Shown piece after piece: positions 59,774 through 64,000 of a DNA stretch of 64,000 nt. The notes below the pieces were generated by a model. The model searched no databases and was not told where the DNA came from. It saw only the letters and a program-made list of their open reading frames with translations. Made by a program: the position numbers and the translations under genes. The stretch is from Desulfocurvibacter africanus subsp. africanus DSM 2603 (lineage in GTDB: Bacteria > Desulfobacterota > Desulfovibrionia > Desulfovibrionales > Desulfovibrionaceae). The stretch's first letter is position 1. Each line of letters starts with the position of its first letter. The stretch covers positions 1-64,000 of the forward strand of contig NZ_AULZ01000021.1 in the NCBI RefSeq assembly GCF_000422545.1, in the 5' to 3' direction.

Positions 59774-60253
59774 TTACTCCGAGGCCGGGTCTGCTCCGAA
59801 GTCGTCCAGGACCCGCTGGGCCATTTCGGCCGAGGCGCGGGCCATGGGGATGCACAGCCCGAGCTTGAGGTTGCGCTCGCGGAAAGCCTGCTGGCCCTCC
59901 GCCGTGCGGAAATCCACGCTGGTCAGCTCCACGCAGGTCAATGCGCCGAAGCGCTCCTGAAATTCGTTCACCAGCTCCTGGACCATGGCGTAGACCGCCT
60001 CCAGGGACGCCTGGCCAGAGTCGCGCCCGTGCAGCAGGCCAAGGGCCATGATCGCGCCCGAGAGAGCACCGCACATGCCGCCCGTGCGCGCCACGCCGCT
60101 GCAGAATCCGCTGGCCATGCGCGGAGCGAAGCCGGACCAGGCCGCCTGTGCGCAGTTTCGCTCGCACAGGGCCTGCAACACGCTCTCGGCGCACAGTAAC
60201 CCGTTGGACTCGAACAACTCGCCGGCTCTGACCGCGACATCAATCCTGTTCAT
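59774..60253 (-). CDS. C_GCAxxG_C_C family redox protein
   Basis: A 159-aa protein with conserved Cys in LCAESVLQALCERNC, GFCSGVARTGGMCGALSG and a later single Cys in LTCVELTSVDF and LGLCIPMA. These patterns define the C_GCAxxG_C_C family of putative redox proteins common in anaerobes. Cofactor unknown. AGGAGG 4-5 nt before the ATG at 60253 fixes the start. Divergent from the LysR gene. Confidence 0.88.
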   Translation of the reverse strand: MNRIDVAVRAGELFESNGLLCAESVLQALCERNCAQAAWSGFAPRMASGFCSGVARTGGMCGALSGAIMALGLLHGRDSGQASLEAVYAMVQELVNEFQERFGALTCVELTSVDFRTAEGQQAFRERNLKLGLCIPMARASAEMAQRVLDDFGADPASE

Positions 60254-60371
60254 ATCTCCTCCTTGTGGATACTTCACTTTGAGTCAGGGGGACGATAATA
60301 GAGCCGGTACGATCGAGTAAAACGATTTTATCCCATAAGGCATATCGCACACATCGATCACAGGAGCATGG

Positions 60372-61271
60372 ATGGAGCTTCGACATTTACGCACCTTCCG
60401 CACAGTGGCCACGCTCATGAGCTTCAACAAGGCTTCCAAGGTGTTGAACTATGCCCAATCGTCCATCTCGGTCCAGATCCAGGCCCTGGAGCGTGACCTG
60501 GACAACCGGCTCTTCGACCGACGAGGCAAGAAGCTCTTCCTGACCGATGCCGGCCGGGAATTGCTGGTCTACTGCGACAGGCTGCTGGCCCTGGCTGACG
60601 AGGCCCGCGAGCGAGTCACGGCCCAGGGCGTACGCCAAGGCACGCTGAACGTGCGCGTGCCCGAGAGTCTGGGGCTCATGCTTCTGCCCGGTCTGCTTGG
60701 CCGGTTCCGACAATCCTTTCCGGATATCCGCCTGGCCCTGCACGCTTGCTCCGCGGAATCCCTGCCCAGGGATCTCTTCGAGGGAGTCTACGACCTGGCT
60801 TTCCTGCTGGCGGAATCGGTGGATGCAGCGGTGCTTCAGGTGGAGCGGCTGGGCTGCATGGAGATCGTCCCCGTTGCCGCGCCAGGTCACACATTGACCG
60901 ACACAGGCCGCATTCCCCTAGCCATGTTGGCTGCGCAGCCACTGCTGCTCGGCACTTCCGACTGCAGCTACCGCAAATCCTTCGAGCGGCTGCTGGCTGG
61001 CGAGGGCCTAACGCCTGCGTCCCTCACCGAAGTCGCCGGCATGGAGCTGCTCAAGCGCCTGGTGGCTGAGGGAGCCGGGTATACGATGTTGCCTTGGCCC
61101 ATGGCTCGCGAGGAGATGCAGGCCGGCCGCATGGTCGTGGTGGATTGCCCCGAGGCCCGCCTGGAAGTGGCCGTGCTCATGATCACGCACAGGGACAAGT
61201 GGCATTGTGCCGTGCTCAGGGCTTTCATGGACATGGCCAGGCAAGAGGCGACGCGAATTGGGCTTTTGTGA
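60372..61271 (+). CDS. LysR-family transcriptional regulator
   Basis: A 299-aa regulator with an N-terminal winged helix-turn-helix (MELRHLRTFRTVATLMSFNK, SSISVQIQALERDL) and a two-lobed periplasmic-binding-protein-like effector domain. CAGGAG fixes the ATG. It is divergent from the C_GCAxxG_C_C gene, across 118 nt, so it could regulate that gene in the usual LysR way; this is inference. Confidence 0.92.
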   Translation: MELRHLRTFRTVATLMSFNKASKVLNYAQSSISVQIQALERDLDNRLFDRRGKKLFLTDAGRELLVYCDRLLALADEARERVTAQGVRQGTLNVRVPESLGLMLLPGLLGRFRQSFPDIRLALHACSAESLPRDLFEGVYDLAFLLAESVDAAVLQVERLGCMEIVPVAAPGHTLTDTGRIPLAMLAAQPLLLGTSDCSYRKSFERLLAGEGLTPASLTEVAGMELLKRLVAEGAGYTMLPWPMAREEMQAGRMVVVDCPEARLEVAVLMITHRDKWHCAVLRAFMDMARQEATRIGLL

Positions 61272-61350
61272 AATGGGATCGCAAGGAGTGCATTATAGAT
61301 ATGGAGAGAAGCAAGCCTTCTTGGCGGCTCGCTCCTCTCCATGTGCATGG

Positions 61351-63327
61351 CTAGTAGAGTGTCAGCTCCCAGTTGAAGCTGCTGGCCGACCGCTCGGAGC
61401 GCACGTTCGCGGGCAGGGGCTCGTTGAGGCGCACGAACAGCTCGTAGCCGACGGCCTCCAATTCCTGTCTATGGGCCGACAGGTCCACTGGCCAGCCGGG
61501 ATAGACCCACACGTTCTGGCCATGGCGGCGGACCCAGGCGATCTCGCCCATGGGGCTGGTCAGGGGTTCGTTGGGCTTCACATCCTCGGCCAGGGTGCGC
61601 GACACGCACAGGGGCCACAGGCCCTCCATGACCATGCCCAGGGGCAGAGGGCTTTGCCGACCCAGCTCCAGCATATCCTCGCGGGCCAGCTCCGGACTGA
61701 CGATGGCGCCCGAGAAACCGAGACGCTTCAACTCCTGCAGGGCCAGGGGATTGGCCAGGTTGCAGAACGGCCCGGCCCAGATCTCCGTGGACTTCCTGCG
61801 CAGGCTCTCCAGCATGGCCATCTGCCAGGGCGCGTTCAGCACAAGCCGCTTGCCGCCGCTGGTGACCACCTGGTTCACGGCCCTCATCCACTCGGCTTCC
61901 TCGTCGGGCCAGATGACCGGCGGCAGCCACCACCACAGGCGCGGAACGAGCGTGCGGTTGACCTCGCGCAACATGCCGGGACGCAGCCACACGGCGGCCT
62001 CGCCCTCGATCTTGCCCATGGGCAGGCGGCGGTAGACCTGCGAGAGTCTGGGCCTTCCGCGCTTGGTGACCGGTGCGGGCAGCCTGGGCGAGAATGTCGA
62101 AGCGGACTTGCCGGGTGCCTTGATCTCCGACAGCTCCTTTTCCAATTCCTTGAGGCGCGCCACCAACTCGGGCTCGCGGCGGTCCACCAGAAAGATGTCC
62201 GTGCCGGGCTTGGGCGGCCGCTTGCCCATGGGCTTCACGTCGAAGGTGCCGTTGCGCGGGATGCGCCGAGGCACCTTGACCATCTGGTGCCAGGGTTCGT
62301 CCTCGTAGCCCACGCGCAAAAGGTCGCCGGCCAGCAGATCCACGCGCGGCTTGATGGCGAAGGTGCCTTCTCCACCCTTGGGAACTCGCGCCACCAACTG
62401 GCCGGAGCCGGTCTGGTCCTGCAGGTTCACGGGCACCTGCTTGCGCTGGGGAAGGAAATTATAGTGCGTGCCCGGGCGGCTCAGAGCTTGCTCCAGCAGG
62501 TCCTGAGCCTGCTTGCGCGCATCCGGCGTCGCGCCTTCATCACGCAGCAGACGGTAGGCGCTGGTGACGTAGAAAACGTAGTGCGGGCCCTTCTTGCGGC
62601 CTTCGATCTTCCAGGCCGCCACTTCGGGCACATCCAGCAGCGTCTTGACCAGCACATCCAGGTGCAGGTCGCGACAGGAGAACAGGCGTCCCGGCTGTCC
62701 CTTGCGCTGGTATCTGCGCCGGCAGGGCTGAACGCAACGGCCGCGCAGGCCGCTCTTGCCGCCCAGGTAACTGGACCAGTAGCAGCGTCCGGAAACCGCG
62801 TAGCACAATGCTCCGTGCACGAAGAGCTCCAGGCTCAGGTCCTGGGGGCAGGCTTCGGCGCAGGCTTTGATCTCGTCGATGGACAGCTCGCGGGGCAGGA
62901 TGACCCGGTCCATGCCGAGCTTTTCGCGCAGCCAAACCAGGGCGGCCGGTTGCGAGACGTTGGCCAGGGTGGAAAGGTGCAGCTCGCCGCTGAAGCCGAC
63001 CTGGCGGGCCAGAGCGGCCATGCCCAAGTCCTGAAGGATGATCGCGTCCGGGGCCACGGTCTTGTTCAGACGGTCGATGAGCCGGCCCGCGGCATCGGCG
63101 TCGCCGGGCTTGACCAGGGTATTCATGGCCACGTAGAGCCGGACGTCCCGGCGTTCGGCCATGCGCTTCATGACAGCCAGTTCGTCCAAGGAGAAGTTGG
63201 CGGCCTGCATGCGCGCCGAGAAGTGCTTGAGGCCCACGTACACGGCGTCGGCGCCGGCCGAGAGCGCGGCCAGGAAGGATTGCATGTCGCCGGCCGGAGC
63301 CAGGATTTGCGGGAATCGCCTGTTCAT
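61351..63327 (-). CDS. U32 peptidase-family protein (RlhA/YhbU-like)
   Basis: A 658-aa protein with N-terminal PQILAPAGDMQSFLAALSAG and the U32 signature (ELFVHGALCYAVSGRCYWSS) with the conserved Cys cluster (RGRCVQPCRRRY). U32 members include RlhA, which hydroxylates 23S rRNA C2501, and TrhP, which hydroxylates tRNA. The extended C-terminal domain is typical of the long form. The ATG at 63327 is preferred; a longer start adds an unrelated 12 residues. Confidence 0.88.
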   Translation of the reverse strand: MNRRFPQILAPAGDMQSFLAALSAGADAVYVGLKHFSARMQAANFSLDELAVMKRMAERRDVRLYVAMNTLVKPGDADAAGRLIDRLNKTVAPDAIILQDLGMAALARQVGFSGELHLSTLANVSQPAALVWLREKLGMDRVILPRELSIDEIKACAEACPQDLSLELFVHGALCYAVSGRCYWSSYLGGKSGLRGRCVQPCRRRYQRKGQPGRLFSCRDLHLDVLVKTLLDVPEVAAWKIEGRKKGPHYVFYVTSAYRLLRDEGATPDARKQAQDLLEQALSRPGTHYNFLPQRKQVPVNLQDQTGSGQLVARVPKGGEGTFAIKPRVDLLAGDLLRVGYEDEPWHQMVKVPRRIPRNGTFDVKPMGKRPPKPGTDIFLVDRREPELVARLKELEKELSEIKAPGKSASTFSPRLPAPVTKRGRPRLSQVYRRLPMGKIEGEAAVWLRPGMLREVNRTLVPRLWWWLPPVIWPDEEAEWMRAVNQVVTSGGKRLVLNAPWQMAMLESLRRKSTEIWAGPFCNLANPLALQELKRLGFSGAIVSPELAREDMLELGRQSPLPLGMVMEGLWPLCVSRTLAEDVKPNEPLTSPMGEIAWVRRHGQNVWVYPGWPVDLSAHRQELEAVGYELFVRLNEPLPANVRSERSASSFNWELTLY

Positions 63328-63390
63328 CTTATGCTCGCTCGCCTTAGGGCGTAAGTTGTTCAACCAGTAAGGGAAAAGGTATAGACCGAT

Positions 63391-64000
63391 ATGCTTGCCA
63401 GCCGCAACAACTGCCAGGACCTGCGGGTCGTCCGGATGACGCCTCTTGGGGGCGGGGAGGGCGCTCCGCCGCTCTTCGAGCTCGTATTGTCGCCGCCGGG
63501 CTGGGACTTCCGCCCCGGTCAGTTCGTCATGATCCGGCCGCCGGAGTGGGGCCTGGATCTCGTCTGGGGCCGACCCCTATCCATAGCCGATGTGCGCGAG
63601 GACGGCTTGCGGCTGCTGGTGCAGGCCATCGGCCGCGGAACACGCAGGTTGTCCGAGTTGCGGCCGGGCCAGGTCGTGACCGTGTGGGGCCCGCTGGGCA
63701 ACAGCTTCGCCGTGGAGCCGGACAAGCCGACCCTGCTGCTGGCCGGCGGCATCGGCATCGCGCCCTTCGTGGGCTATGCCAGGCGGCACCCCAAGCCGGA
63801 AAATGTGACCCTGCTTTTCGGCCACCGTCTGCCCGCCGAGAGCTACCCGTTGGCTGATTTCGGTGGCCTGCGCAAGGCCGAGGCCGTGCGCGAGCAGAAT
63901 CCGGAACAGTTGGCCCGTTTCATCGACCATCTGGGCCAGACCATGCGCGGCTACGCCCACGGCGGGCTCGTGCTGGCCTGCGGTCCGGAACCCTTCCTGC
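63391..64000 (+). CDS. pyrK: Dihydroorotate dehydrogenase electron transfer subunit (partial, cut by window end)
   Basis: The frame stays open from an ATG at 63391 to the end of the window. The product shows WGRPLSIADV (FAD-binding), GPLGNSF, LLLAGGIGIAPFVGYA (NAD-binding), and CGPEPFL at the cut edge. These match PyrK, which passes electrons from dihydroorotate dehydrogenase type B to NAD through FAD and a 2Fe-2S cluster. The cluster Cys lie beyond the window. A pyrD gene would be expected downstream. Confidence 0.9.
   Translation, partial: MLASRNNCQDLRVVRMTPLGGGEGAPPLFELVLSPPGWDFRPGQFVMIRPPEWGLDLVWGRPLSIADVREDGLRLLVQAIGRGTRRLSELRPGQVVTVWGPLGNSFAVEPDKPTLLLAGGIGIAPFVGYARRHPKPENVTLLFGHRLPAESYPLADFGGLRKAEAVREQNPEQLARFIDHLGQTMRGYAHGGLVLACGPEPFL

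Noticed and set aside
61207-63354. 715-codon open frame on the plus strand opposite the U32 gene
   Set aside because: Antisense shadow in high-GC coding DNA; the minus strand carries the full U32 family signature.

Overview
The window looks like a chromosome segment of a high-GC sulfate-reducing bacterium of the Desulfovibrionaceae type (Desulfovibrio or Desulfocurvibacter-like). The basis is the mix of Desulfovibrio-style conserved hypotheticals, many PAS histidine kinases and sigma-54 activators, a C_GCAxxG_C_C redox protein and a UGA-decoding MsrA. The genus is inferred, and nothing in the window fixes the species. No rRNA, tRNA or CRISPR array was recognised.

Layout. 0.2-8.7 kb: small conserved protein, Uup-type ABC-F ATPase, multi-PAS histidine kinase, two tandem DUF3568-type lipoproteins, diguanylate cyclase and isochorismatase-family hydrolase. 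8.8-13.9 kb (minus strand): TrkH/TrkA potassium uptake, then a VKOR-thioredoxin fusion upstream of lgt. 14.2-16.5 kb: a sigma-54 response regulator convergent with a histidine kinase. 16.5-19.5 kb: a 45-bp near-perfect palindrome, a degenerate 6-phosphogluconate dehydrogenase-like protein, and a phage-type repressor plus GemA remnant. 19.9-25.7 kb (minus): a secreted papain-like protease with a C-terminal sorting tail and a translationally coupled lipoprotein, an M48 lipoprotein protease and an MnmM-like methyltransferase. 25.8-36 kb: hybrid histidine kinase, zinc-ribbon protein, AsnC-type ligand domain, selenocysteine MsrA, AMIN protein, WrbA and several small proteins. 36.2-39 kb: uvrA.

39.3-45 kb holds a module of sulfotransferase, SLC13-family permease and TauE/SafE permease behind a clear -24/-12 promoter, followed by a PrpR-N-type sigma-54 activator that is its likely regulator. 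45.4-50.8 kb: kdsA, a TPR protein, a PilZ protein, and purD-cupin-purE. 51.2-58 kb (minus): a ferric-reductase-like flavocytochrome with cytochrome c, then a four-gene envelope operon (GT39 glycosyltransferase, YkgJ-type cysteine cluster protein, PBP1A, cupin). 58.2-64 kb: DksA-type regulator, EamA transporter, C_GCAxxG_C_C protein, LysR regulator, U32 protease-family protein and a truncated pyrK.

Two things stand out. The first is an msrA whose catalytic Cys codon is an in-frame TGA followed by a SECIS-like hairpin; the encoded protein contains no Cys at all. The second is a family of about 128-bp elements with inverted ends and internal hairpins, present seven times and always in the same orientation. 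Two copies supply the stop codon of the preceding gene.
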